The notes beneath the pieces were generated by a model. The model had not been told where the DNA came from, searched no databases, and worked only from the letters and a program-made list of their open reading frames with translations. A stretch of 64,000 nt of DNA from JAXMHQ01 sp046346665 (GTDB lineage: Bacteria; Verrucomicrobiota; Verrucomicrobiia; Limisphaerales; JAXMHQ01). Shown here in pieces: positions 51,401 to 58,101 of the stretch. The stretch spans positions 1 through 64,000 of the forward strand of contig JAXMHQ010000012.1 of assembly GCA_046346665.1 (NCBI GenBank), written 5' to 3'. The translations under genes and the position numbers were made by a program. Positions within the stretch are counted from its first letter, which is position 1. The number at the start of each line of letters is the position of its first letter.

Positions 51401-53538
51401 TCGCCGGGCGCCGATCCGTCCGGCGGGCGGTAGGCGGGGAATTGCGGTTTGCCGAACGGCAGATCGAATTCGCATCGATCCGCGATCTCCAGCGTCGCCT
51501 CCAGCCAGCCCGGCCGATCGCGCCGCACGATGGCGAGGTCGGACGGCGTGCGGAAATGGAACCGGCCGTGCGCGTTTTTGTCCGGGTGCGCCTGGCGCAG
51601 CAGGGTCAGCGTGCGAATGCTTTGGAGGATGTCGTATCGCAGCCGGTCCTCCGGCATCGCATAATGCACCGCGGGACACGCGATTGTCGGGAGGGATGGC
51701 GTCCCGCCGTCCCCAAAATCCTTTTGTGTCGCCATTTTATAAAACCGCCCCGGAAACAGCGGCGCGAGGCCGGGGTCGGTGCTGACGGCGATCAAACCCT
51801 CGAGGAAGTTCGAAGTGTGAAGTTTGAAGTTCGAAGGGAGGGGCGCGCGCTGCCGGGCGGCTACGGCCGTTTCTTCTGCATTCATCATTCTGCTTTCCGC
51901 CTTTTGCGACAGCAACCGGTTCAGGTTGTGATAGCCGCGGGCGTTTTGGACGTAGAGGAGCAGGGGGTGATTGCCAAGGCGCAGCTCGGCGCCGAGGATC
52001 GGTTTGATCCCGGCCGCGCGGGCTGCCTGGACGAATTCTACCGCGCCATGCAGATTCCCAAAATCTGTCATGGCCACCGCCTTCAACCCGTGCCGCTTCG
52101 CCAGCCCCACGATGTCCGCCGGCGACAGGGTGGAATCGAGGAAGGAATAATGGCTGCGGACGCGCAATGGAACGAAACCCAATGCGGAGCGCGGAATGCG
52201 GAATGCGGAATGACGGTGGGGCGAGACTCTGGGAGGGACGGCGTCCCCGCCGTCCCTAACTGAGCTGTTCCGACGGGGCAAACGGATGTTTGGGCCGGCG
52301 GGGACGCCGGCCCTCCCGGGATCAGGGCTCGACGGAGTCTCGCCCCACCGGGCTGGTTCTGCCTTCTCCCTTCTGCCTTCATCCTTCAAAAACAGGTCGT
52401 GCCCGCGGAGCAAAACGGAATGACCGCGCGAACGCCGCAGGTCGTCCACGATCGCGGCCAGCCGTTCGCGGGCGTCACGGCGCCCCCACGGCAGGTCGAG
52501 CGGCAGTTCGCTGCGAAACCGGCTGTCGTAAAGATTCGACAATTTCAGCGACAACATCCGCAGGCTGACCCGCCGCCTCCAGGCCTGGCGCAGCATGACC
52601 TGCAACCGGCCGTAAACATCCGTCTCGAGATCCGTCGGCTCCTCCAGGCTTTCGCCCGCCTGGTCTTCCGACATGTCGTTGTACCGGATTTTCAACGTCA
52701 GCGTGCGGATGCTTTTCTGTTCCTCGCGCACCTTGGCGAACAGGTGATCCGCCATCCGCCGCAAGGTCGCGTGCAGGAATTCCTCGTCGGTCTGGTCCTG
52801 CGCGAAGGTTTCCTGGCGGCTGAAGGATTTTTGCGGCTCCCGGACGGGAATGAGCGGGCGGGGATCGATGCCGCGGGCGAACTGCCGGATGGTTTCTGCC
52901 TGGCTGCCGAGCAGGAGGGCGAGGTGATCGATCGGGGTGTCGGCCACGTGACGGATCCGGGCCAGGCCGGCCGCGTTGAGGCGGGCGCTGGTTTTGGGCC
53001 CGATGCCGGGGAGCCACTGGTTGGGCAGGGGATGCAGGAACGCAATTTCGGTCCCCGGCGGCACTTCGCTGAACGCGGCGGGCTTGTTCAGCTTCGACGC
53101 GATCGCGCTGACCAGCTTGTTCGTGCCGATCCCTTCGCTGACGCTGATCTTGAGCTTTTGCGCAATCGCGCGCCGGATGATCTGCGCAATTTCCGCCGGC
53201 GGCTTGCGCGTGGCAGTCAGATCGAAATACCCCTCGTCAATCGACGTCTGCTCCACGTCCGGCGTGAAATCGTAGCAGTAACCGAACATCCAATGGGAGA
53301 ACTGTTCGTATCGGTCGAAATCGCCGGGCAACACGATGAGTTTCGGGCACAACTTGCGCGCCCGGACGGTGGGCATGGGGGTGTAGACGCCGAACTTGCG
53401 GGCTTCGTAGGAGGCGGACGCGATGATGCCGCGTTTTTCGCCGCCGACGGCGATGGGTTTGCCCCGGAGCTTGGGATCCGAAGCCTGCTCGACCGCGGCG
53501 AAAAACGCGTCGGCATCCAAATGAACAATGCTGCGCAT
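48484..53538 (-). CDS. Fused DinB-type Y-family polymerase and DnaE-type polymerase III alpha with in-frame repeat insertions
   Basis: One open frame of 1684 residues. Residues 1-385 are a DinB-like polymerase with intact active site (HLDADAFF with Asp8; SIDEGYFD with Asp101/Glu102; the LPGIGPKTSARL hairpin; little-finger domain). Residues 386-453 are repeat-encoded linker. Residues 455-1684 are an error-prone DnaE2/DnaE-like subunit: PHP (MTDFGNLHGAVEF), palm with RGSAADSLV, PDIDIDF (Asp824, Asp826) and VKMDIL (Asp990), helix-hairpin-helix LTRVKGLSESTI, and an OB domain at 1598-1660. Six further inserts of repeat origin interrupt the DnaE part. Near alkD and lexA, so probably SOS mutagenesis. 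Whether one polypeptide or two is made is open; a TTG at residue 453 could start DnaE. Confidence 0.85.
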   Translation of the reverse strand: MRSIVHLDADAFFAAVEQASDPKLRGKPIAVGGEKRGIIASASYEARKFGVYTPMPTVRARKLCPKLIVLPGDFDRYEQFSHWMFGYCYDFTPDVEQTSIDEGYFDLTATRKPPAEIAQIIRRAIAQKLKISVSEGIGTNKLVSAIASKLNKPAAFSEVPPGTEIAFLHPLPNQWLPGIGPKTSARLNAAGLARIRHVADTPIDHLALLLGSQAETIRQFARGIDPRPLIPVREPQKSFSRQETFAQDQTDEEFLHATLRRMADHLFAKVREEQKSIRTLTLKIRYNDMSEDQAGESLEEPTDLETDVYGRLQVMLRQAWRRRVSLRMLSLKLSNLYDSRFRSELPLDLPWGRRDARERLAAIVDDLRRSRGHSVLLRGHDLFLKDEGRREKAEPARWGETPSSPDPGRAGVPAGPNIRLPRRNSSVRDGGDAVPPRVSPHRHSAFRIPRSALGFVPLRVRSHYSFLDSTLSPADIVGLAKRHGLKAVAMTDFGNLHGAVEFVQAARAAGIKPILGAELRLGNHPLLLYVQNARGYHNLNRLLSQKAESRMMNAEETAVAARQRAPLPSNFKLHTSNFLEGLIAVSTDPGLAPLFPGRFYKMATQKDFGDGGTPSLPTIACPAVHYAMPEDRLRYDILQSIRTLTLLRQAHPDKNAHGRFHFRTPSDLAIVRRDRPGWLEATLEIADRCEFDLPFGKPQFPAYRPPDGSAPGDFLRQLVLDGARRRYPRSHISNLKSQISNLKCQIEEELRIIREVGYEEYFLITWDFLQECRRRGIEWITRGSAADSLVCYCLGISGVCPVRFDLYFRRFLNRERMAMHKLPDIDIDFAHDRKDDVVKLIFEKYGPERCAVVGGFSTFQARSAFAEVAKVLGMAEREVRKFTEHFPWGFGGGWVPDEPAPHAGEGLVELLRASPETRDLPMDEEPYRTALHMAEFLDGMPRHPKMHPCGVVLSRQPMHELTPTFISNKGYPTTHFDMDAVEAVGLVKMDILAQAGLAVMRDVKASLANRGIEVDLERCAAKTRNRPSSSSSNRGAGVLESWSDGRDELCESHSLSPIQLGTRSSSSLPAPPATLHDSISRWGETPSSPDPRSRNREIAESPHCTGLDRVSPHPHSPSATSTFCIPPSAFDDPRVWDMIAGGGARAVHHIESPAMTSLCRMCHVREIDGLIAIVSVIRPGAANEGKKIAFTRRYQGFEPPEYPHPSLEPCLRSTYGLVVYEEHILQLCECFAGLSPGRADILRRALNKQKRAMIEEIRGEFFASARARGHAPEKIAEVWSLATGFAGYAFCKAHSTAYGVEAYQSAWLKYYYPAEFMAAVLTHGKGFYHPLVYVLECHRLGIRLLPPSVNAPGPHFSAECGVRPARRSLGEGGSAEKARWGETPSSPDPGRAGVPAGPNIRLPRRNSSDGDGGDAVPPGVPHSAFRTPHWIRVPLTRVKGLSESTIDRTLRERERGPFTSLPDFARRVRPAREELEAMIRAGGFDEFGDTRTRQFWQAQFQCGVRNAECGVADTSEFPAFQAPDSALRTPHSALEEASSHSALRTPHSALEEPSRLERLAAETELFGFAVSGHPLELFPDVAWDTYCPVNRLGEFAGQTVTTCGLVVEQRTHHQVTGEPMKFLTLADWTGMVETELFAQTYKSYGLATVRYPVLEVEARVEPFENGRGFSLRVLHAGKPRSARS
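48880..49041 (-). repeat. In-frame repeat insert 7 in dnaE (residues 1500-1553)
   Basis: Plus strand shows CGGAGTGCGGAGTGCGG tandems (48895-48965) and the inverted CCGCATTCCGCATTCCGC (49010-49035). Translated as ECGVRNAECGV and HSALRTPHSALEE, the latter twice. It lies between AQF and EPSRLERLAAETELFGF, in a loop before the SGHPLE motif. Confidence 0.82.
49249..49473 (-). repeat. In-frame repeat insert 6 (residues 1356-1430), holding an 88-bp REP pair
   Basis: Contains a second REP-pair subtype at 49285-49372 (left stem GGGACGGCG / CGCCGTCCC, right stem GGGCCGGCG / CGCCGGCCC), flanked by the GGGCTCGACGGAGTCTC arm (49380-49396) and CGGAGTGCGG units. Translated ARWGETPSSPDPGRAGVPAG and PNIRLPRRNSS. 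It sits between RLLPPSVNAPGP and WIRVPLTRVKGLSE. Confidence 0.85.
50146..50478 (-). repeat. In-frame repeat insert 5 (about residues 1021-1131)
   Basis: The largest insert, about 110 residues. It contains the inverted pair GTGGGGCGAGACTCTGTCGAG (50210-50230) / CTCGACGGAGTCTCGCCCCAC (50276-50296) with a GTAG-type hairpin (50241-50264) nested inside, an AGCTACTGCGAGTCC / GGACTCGCATAGCTC pair (50343-50400) and a GAGGACGAGGAC run (50442-50456). Translated RPSSSSSNRG and ISRWGETPSSPD. At least three repeat families are nested here. Confidence 0.82.
51295..51354 (-). repeat. In-frame repeat insert 4 (residues 729-748)
   Basis: TTTCAGATTTGAAATTTGAGATTTGAGATTTGAAAT-like run, encoding SHISNLKSQISNLKCQI. 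The same heptamer-like motif appears at 53608-53640 and 59255-59290. It lies in a helical region of the palm just before EEELRIIREVGYEEYF. Confidence 0.8.
51679..51738 (-). repeat. In-frame repeat insert 3 (residues 601-620)
   Basis: Half REP hairpin GGGAGGGATGGCGTCCCGCCGTCCCC (51690-51715 region) encoding GDGGTPSLPT, within the PHP-to-palm region before CPAVHYAMPEDRLRYDIL. Confidence 0.75.
51805..51903 (-). repeat. In-frame repeat insert 2 (about residues 546-578)
   Basis: GAAGTTCGAAGTGTGAAGTTTGAAGTTCGAA (51805-51836) and TTCTGCATTCATCATTCTGC (51872-51891), both interspersed motifs of this genome. Encodes AESRMMNAEETAVAARQ and SNFKLHTSNF. It follows YHNLNRLLS of the PHP domain. Confidence 0.75.
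52180..52385 (-). repeat. In-frame repeat insert 1 forming the DinB-DnaE linker (residues 386-453)
   Basis: An 88-bp REP pair (52231-52318) nearly identical to the one at 49285-49372 and in the same reading frame, flanked by GTGGGGCGAGACTC / GGGCTCGACGGAGTCTCGCCCC arms, CATTCCGCATTCCGC units (52190-52212) and CTTCTGCCTTC units (52360-52382). The DinB domain ends just before it and the DnaE homology starts 2 residues after it, so the whole linker is repeat. Confidence 0.87.
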
Positions 53539-53589
53539 AGGGGAAAGGCAGAATGTAGAAATGGGAGACGTGGAGGTGGGTGGGGCGAG

Positions 53590-53669
53590 ACTCTGTCGAG
53601 CCCTGATTTTAGATTTTAGATTTCAAATTTCAAATCTCAGAGAGGGCTCGACGGAGTCTCGCCCCACCG
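53590..53669. repeat. Inverted repeat with GGGCGAGACTC arms
   Basis: GGGGCGAGACTCTGTCGAGCC (arm ending about 53604) and GGCTCGACGGAGTCTCGCCCC (53644-53664) enclose a TTAGATTTTAGATTTCAAATTTCAAATCTC run. The same arms enclose different payloads at 50210-50296 and (one arm) 52215-52345 and 49380-49400. The 3' end of the alkD ORF runs into this element. Confidence 0.8.
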
Positions 53670-54340
53670 GGCCTGTTGAATTTGTGGGGATTAAGTTCCC
53701 TCAGCGCGTCAGCGGCGATCCACCGCGCAGCCCGTGAATCCTGTTCCCGAATCCGTTCCGCCATCCGGATCGCCGCCCGGTTCAATGCCCGGTTTCGTTT
53801 GCCGATTTGGCGCAATGCCCAGTTGACGCCTTTTTTGACATTGTGCCGTTCGTCGGTGGATTCCTCCCGGACCCGTTCCAGGTAACCCCGGAACACGGTG
53901 TCCTCGGCGGATTTGCCATGGACGGCCAGCGTGGCCATGAGAGTGAACCCGGCGCGCTTGACCAGTTCCTGCCGGCGCCGGCTCCAGGCGCGGGCCAGTT
54001 CGTGGGCGAACGGCGTCTTTCGAAACAAATGAATGCAGACGCCATCGCAGTCCGCCCAGCACTCGAAATCGCGCGCCCACGCCCCCGCCTGACGCCGGGT
54101 GAGCCGGGCGGGATCGGCGATAAACGCCGCGAGAATGCGCGCCTCGAAAATCCCGGAATCCCACAGCTCCTGCGCCAGCGCATGATCCCGGCCCACGCGG
54201 CGAGCGAGGGCGCGGAGCGGGGTCGCGGACACGCCAAGCGCGTGCCGGGCCGTGATCCCGAACCGGGCCATGCCGGCCACGTTCACAGGATCCCCCAGCC
54301 GCTTCAGCTCCGAGAGAATGGATGACAGACTGGAACTCAT
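53630..54340 (-). CDS. DNA alkylation repair protein, AlkD-like
   Basis: 236 residues. HEAT-like ALK repeats: ITARHALGVSATPLRALARRVGRDHALAQELWDSG, ARILAAFIADPARLTRRQAGAWARDFECWADCDGVC, FTLMATLAVHGKS, ERHNVKKGVNWALRQIGKRN, the last being the conserved DNA-contact region of AlkD. AlkD excises positively charged alkylated bases. The C-terminal dozen residues (GGARLRRALSEI) are encoded by the GTGGGGCGAGACTC repeat, so the original stop has been lost. It lies directly downstream of lexA (1-2 bases) on the same strand and is probably co-transcribed with it. Confidence 0.88.
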   Translation of the reverse strand: MSSSLSSILSELKRLGDPVNVAGMARFGITARHALGVSATPLRALARRVGRDHALAQELWDSGIFEARILAAFIADPARLTRRQAGAWARDFECWADCDGVCIHLFRKTPFAHELARAWSRRRQELVKRAGFTLMATLAVHGKSAEDTVFRGYLERVREESTDERHNVKKGVNWALRQIGKRNRALNRAAIRMAERIREQDSRAARWIAADALRELNPHKFNRPGGARLRRALSEI

Positions 54341-54341
54341 G

Positions 54342-54974
54342 TTATTCCCTCGCTTTCCGGATGAGCGCCCGAAAGACCCCTTGAATCATCAATTCCTCCG
54401 CCGGGATGAGGTTCGGGTATTTCGGATTTTCGGCGCGCAAATGAGGCTTGCCGTTTTTCCGGAGAAACGTTTTCAACGTGCTTTCGCCGTCGATCAACGC
54501 CGCCACCACGTCTCCGTGCCGCGGTTCGGGGCCGTGTTCCAGGATCACAATGTCCCCGTCCAGGATGTGCCGCCCGATCATCGAATCGCCCGTGACCCGC
54601 AACGCGAAACTGTTGCGCGTCGGCTTGAGCCCGATGCTCTCGATGTCGACCGAAACACACCCCTCCGCGCCCTGCTCGCGTTCACGGGCGAACCCGGCGG
54701 GAATGGTGCCGAACAGGGGGATGTCGAGGATGCGGGCGCGGAGTTTTTGGAGTGGGGCTGTGAGCCGGAGCGACCGGGCTTTGCCGGGGTCGGATGCGAG
54801 GAACCCCTTTTGTTTGAGGGCATCGAGGTGGCAGGCGGCGGCGCGGTGGCTGCGGAATCCGAACCGGGCCGCAATTTCCCGCAGAGTCGGCACCGGCCGG
54901 CCCGATTGTTCCTCGCCCTGGATGAATTCCAACACCCGCCGTTGCGCTTTCGTGAGATCGTTCATACTATCCAT
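54342..54974 (-). CDS. lexA: LexA repressor (SOS regulator)
   Basis: 210 residues from ATG 54974 (207 from ATG 54965). Winged-helix N-terminus (LTKAQRRVLEFIQGEEQ, TLREIAARFGFRSHRAAACHLDALKQKGFL) and S24 peptidase domain with the cleavage site Ala93-Gly94 in GTIPAGF, catalytic Ser131 (VTGDSMIG) and Lys168 (GESTLKTF). All parts for RecA-stimulated self-cleavage are present. A palindrome overlaps both candidate start codons, indicating autoregulation. Followed by alkD, with the DinB-DnaE gene next on the same strand. Confidence 0.95.
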   Translation of the reverse strand: MDSMNDLTKAQRRVLEFIQGEEQSGRPVPTLREIAARFGFRSHRAAACHLDALKQKGFLASDPGKARSLRLTAPLQKLRARILDIPLFGTIPAGFAREREQGAEGCVSVDIESIGLKPTRNSFALRVTGDSMIGRHILDGDIVILEHGPEPRHGDVVAALIDGESTLKTFLRKNGKPHLRAENPKYPNLIPAEELMIQGVFRALIRKARE

Positions 54975-54983
54975 CTGGATAGT
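54966..54983. promoter_or_regulatory. Probable LexA box over the lexA start
   Basis: Perfect 7-base arms ACTATCC (54966-54972) and GGATAGT (54977-54983) around ATCT. The site overlaps ATG 54974 and abuts ATG 54965. If it is the LexA operator, the repressor binds within its own translation start. No second full copy was found in the window; the DinB-DnaE and alkD upstream regions lack it. Confidence 0.65.
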
Positions 54984-55373
54984 AGTCTGCGCTGGGGGGA
55001 ATGTCAATGAAAGGGACAGCCGGAGCAGGAGGGACGCATCTGGATCGCGGGTAGGGACGGCGCGCTGCGCCGTCCGCGCCGCGTCCAGCGGCGCAACATT
55101 GCAGGGGGCATGCCGGGCGCCGTTCCGCTTTCCGCCCGCTGATACGCGGGCGGGGACGCCGCAGCGCGGCGTCCCTACCGTGTGAATTCCACGATCGCGC
55201 GCCCCTTTCCACATGCGATGCGTCGGCCCTGCAGCCGGGAGGGACAAGCTGCTGCGAGTCCCCATTCTAAAGGCAGAAGGCAGAATGTAGAATGCAGAAA
55301 ACCTGGCGGTCTTGAGGCCCGCCTCTTTTTTCTTCATTCTTCATTCTCCATTCTGCATTTTGCCTCCTGCATT
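54984..55373. other. Divergent region with GTAG REP pair and GCAGAAGGCAGAATG units
   Basis: No gene. Beyond the REP pair at 55051-55178 it holds GGGAGGGACAAGCTGCTGCGAGTCCC (55239-55264), the GGCAGAAGGCAGAATGTAGAATGCAG unit (55272-55297) and its inverted form CATTCTCCATTCTGCATTTTGC (55339-55361), which lies only 10 bases before the deacetylase start. Confidence 0.6.
55051..55178. repeat. GTAG-headed REP pair, GC-rich subtype
   Basis: Left GTAG (55051-55054) followed by stem GGACGGCGC / GCGCCGTCC around GCT; right stem GGACGCCGC / GCGGCGTCC around AGC ending in CTAC (55175-55178). A textbook inverted pair of REP hairpins about 128 bp overall, different in sequence from copies A-I. The only copy in this window. 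Confidence 0.82.
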
Positions 55374-57347
55374 ATGAAGCCCACGCTTGCCTTCGCCGCG
55401 ATCCTGGCCCTCGGATCCGGTTCCGTCCATTCCGAATCCAATTCCATGGAGTTCTATACCCAGACGGTCACCCTGGATTTCGCCTCGCCCGAGGCCGCCC
55501 GCGCGGCGCACGTCCGTCTTCTGCCGCTCTATCACGGATACGACTGGGCGGTGTCGAGCCGCTGGGACGACAACATCCCCGCCGACCTGAAGATGCGTCA
55601 AACGCTGGCGGCGCATGGGTACCGGGGGACGTTCTATATGAACCGGACGGCGGATGGCTATTATGGGAACGATTATGGTTTGATTGCGCCGGTGAATTAT
55701 CCCGCGCTCGGCCGGCGCCTTGCCGGGAATGGGTTTACCATTGGCGGACACAGCCTCACCCATCCGTACCTGCACTGCGAGGCGCGGAATGAGATCTTCC
55801 ACGAGATCATGGGCATCCGCGCCGACCGCGAAAGCTCCACCGCATGTCCCATCAACACCTTTTCCTTCCCCTTCACGGAATTCCGGAACGACAACGAAGG
55901 GGATGTTGTGCAGTCCGATATCGCCGAGATTCTGAATCGAGCGGGTTATTTCCAGGTGGTGGAGACCTGGTTCAAAGACCCGGCCCGGCCCGGGTTCATC
56001 GCCGCCAACCTGCTGCCGGAGGACGGGAGGGACATCGACGCTGCGTTTGCATCGCTTCTGTCGGATCCCGCAGCGCAGTCGCGCGAGCCGAATATCACCT
56101 TCAACATGCACGTCTGGTATTCCACTCCCGAAGCCTGGGCGAAGTTCGAGAAGCAGCTCGCCAAGTACGGCGCAAATCCGAGATGGTGGTATTGCAACGA
56201 GTCCGAGTACGCCGCGTACCGATATCAATTCCTCCATTCCGAACTTTCGTCCCGCGTGGAAGGCGCCCGCCTGGTGGTCTCACTTCGCCGTCCGGCGCTT
56301 GTGGATTTGAACCACGAAATTCCGCTCACGCTGCAGGTCCAGGGCGCGCGCGCGGCCGATGTTCACCGGATCGAATGCTCCACCGCTGCGGTCGCGCCCT
56401 TGAAGGAGGACCCCTGCCGTTTCGACCTGTTCCACGATCGAGTCCAATCCTTGCCGGCCGCGGTCGGCCTGGTGGAGTTCGAACCGGGAGACGTTGCCTT
56501 GAAGGAATGCGCAGTGTTTCCCGGGTTGGAAGCGGGCGTTCGACTGGAAGGATCCCGGATCTGGTGTGTTGCGAAAGCGAAGGGCGGGTTGACGCGCATC
56601 CGGGCGACCTTCCGTCTTCCGCTGGCCTATGAAGCCGGGGTGATCCGCGAGGCGACGGACGAATTGCCAGAGGGCCGCACCCTGGAATGGGCCGTGACAC
56701 TCGCCCCGTCGCACTCCTGCTCGGATGCCAAATATCGCGCCGGCGCCGAACGCTTCTATGTTCAACTCGATTTCGTCCGGAACGGCGTCGCCGGGCGGCT
56801 TTACTTGGCAACCCGACGACCGGAGCCGATCCTGGACGCATCCTTCCCCCGGGACGGTTTTTGTGTGCTGGGACCGTTGCCGGGCGATTTGGCGGGGGCT
56901 GAAGCGCTTGCCGCCCTCGTGGCGGCCACGAACACCCGCACCCGCACGGTGTCGATCGATGGAGCCTCTCTGCGCTGGACGGCGCGGGATAAGTCCGTCG
57001 TGCAATGGCTGGATCCGGAATACATCTGCACCAGAGGTGAAACGCACGCGGATCAGCCTGAATGTCACCTGTTGCTGACGCGGCTGCTTGCGGACCGGCC
57101 CATGCGGCTGCGCTGCCAGATCGACGAACAGCAGGTTCGGGCCATTTACCTGAATGGCCGGCGCGTTGAAAACCTGGAGTTGAATCTGCAGGCCGGGTCC
57201 AATGACCTGTTGCTGCTCTCCTGGTCCGGTCCGGACAAGTTTTCCGCCCGGCATTGCGGGGCCTTCCTGCGAGTGACCCATCCTGCGACCCTCGCGCGGG
57301 CCGAGGGGATTCGATATGATCGGGAATCACTGAAATTCCAGGAATAA
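55374..57347 (+). CDS. Secreted polysaccharide-deacetylase-like protein
   Basis: 657 residues from MKPTLAFAAILALGSG, with a signal peptide. The NodB-like region (about 60-250) has SSRWDDNIPADLKMRQTLAAHGYRGTFYMN (metal-binding DD), GFTIGGHSLTHPYL (HSxxH) and FSFPFTEFRND. The C-terminal 400 residues are beta-rich and unassigned. Probably a periplasmic or outer-membrane carbohydrate de-N-acetylase, but the substrate is unknown. Frames starting at 55182 pass through repeats. Confidence 0.82.
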   Translation: MKPTLAFAAILALGSGSVHSESNSMEFYTQTVTLDFASPEAARAAHVRLLPLYHGYDWAVSSRWDDNIPADLKMRQTLAAHGYRGTFYMNRTADGYYGNDYGLIAPVNYPALGRRLAGNGFTIGGHSLTHPYLHCEARNEIFHEIMGIRADRESSTACPINTFSFPFTEFRNDNEGDVVQSDIAEILNRAGYFQVVETWFKDPARPGFIAANLLPEDGRDIDAAFASLLSDPAAQSREPNITFNMHVWYSTPEAWAKFEKQLAKYGANPRWWYCNESEYAAYRYQFLHSELSSRVEGARLVVSLRRPALVDLNHEIPLTLQVQGARAADVHRIECSTAAVAPLKEDPCRFDLFHDRVQSLPAAVGLVEFEPGDVALKECAVFPGLEAGVRLEGSRIWCVAKAKGGLTRIRATFRLPLAYEAGVIREATDELPEGRTLEWAVTLAPSHSCSDAKYRAGAERFYVQLDFVRNGVAGRLYLATRRPEPILDASFPRDGFCVLGPLPGDLAGAEALAALVAATNTRTRTVSIDGASLRWTARDKSVVQWLDPEYICTRGETHADQPECHLLLTRLLADRPMRLRCQIDEQQVRAIYLNGRRVENLELNLQAGSNDLLLLSWSGPDKFSARHCGAFLRVTHPATLARAEGIRYDRESLKFQE

Positions 57348-57405
57348 AAGACCATACTCCCCGTAACAGCCGACGCGAGGAGGCTCCAATCCAAAAGCTT
57401 TAGAG

Positions 57406-57996
57406 CTACTCTTTCGATCTTTTCGCCAGCGTCCGTTCAATCCGGCTGTCGGGGATGAGCCAGACGAAGGCGACGCCGAAATAGAGGACATTCGCAATCC
57501 ACGGATTCAGGAACGCGAGCGGGATGGCGAGGAAGTAGACGACTGGCGACAGTTTGCCTTTCCAATCGGTGCCGATGGCGGCGGCGAGGAGCGAGTCCTT
57601 GCCCTGGTGGGAGATGATGGTGCGTTGGAGGATATAATAAGCGATCGCTGCCATCAGCAGCACGACCCCGTAAAACGCCGCCGGGATGGGCGCGAGGTGA
57701 TTTTCACCCATCCAGCCCGTGGTGAACGGAAACAGCGACAGCCAGAACAGCAGGTGAAGGTTCGCCCAGAGAATTCCGCCCGTGACGCGGCGCACGGTAT
57801 GGAACATGTGATGATGATTGTTCCAGTAAATGCCGACGTACAGGAAGCTGAGGACGTAACTCAGGAACACCGGCCACAGATCTTTCAACGCGTCCAGTGT
57901 TACCTGATCGTGCGGTACCTTCAACTCCAGCACCATGATGGTGATGATGATCGCCAGCACCCCGTCGCTGAAGGCTTCAAGCCGGTTTTTTTCCAT
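57406..57996 (-). CDS. TMEM175-family (DUF1211) potassium channel-like protein
   Basis: 196 residues from MEKNRLEAFSDGVLAIIITIMVLELK; the RxxxFSDGVxAI motif in helix 1 is the family selectivity signature. Six membrane segments. Bacterial members are leak K+ channels built as tetramers of one six-helix unit. Convergent with the deacetylase gene; solitary. Confidence 0.9.
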   Translation of the reverse strand: MEKNRLEAFSDGVLAIIITIMVLELKVPHDQVTLDALKDLWPVFLSYVLSFLYVGIYWNNHHHMFHTVRRVTGGILWANLHLLFWLSLFPFTTGWMGENHLAPIPAAFYGVVLLMAAIAYYILQRTIISHQGKDSLLAAAIGTDWKGKLSPVVYFLAIPLAFLNPWIANVLYFGVAFVWLIPDSRIERTLAKRSKE

Positions 57997-58101
57997 GGTC
58001 AGAAGAATCAAGTTGCCACAGAGGCGCAGAGATCACCGAGAAGAATGCAAACAGGAAGGCGGGATTTCCGCCTCGGAGAGCTCTGTGCCTCTGCGGCGAT
58101 G

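Noticed and set aside
53007..53538. Reading the N-terminal domain as ImuB
   Set aside because: ImuB lacks the catalytic acidic residues; here Asp8 and the SIDE motif are intact, as in DinB.
55182..55373. N-terminal extension of the polysaccharide deacetylase
   Set aside because: It runs through GCAGAAGGCAGAATG repeats; a proper signal peptide starts at 55374.
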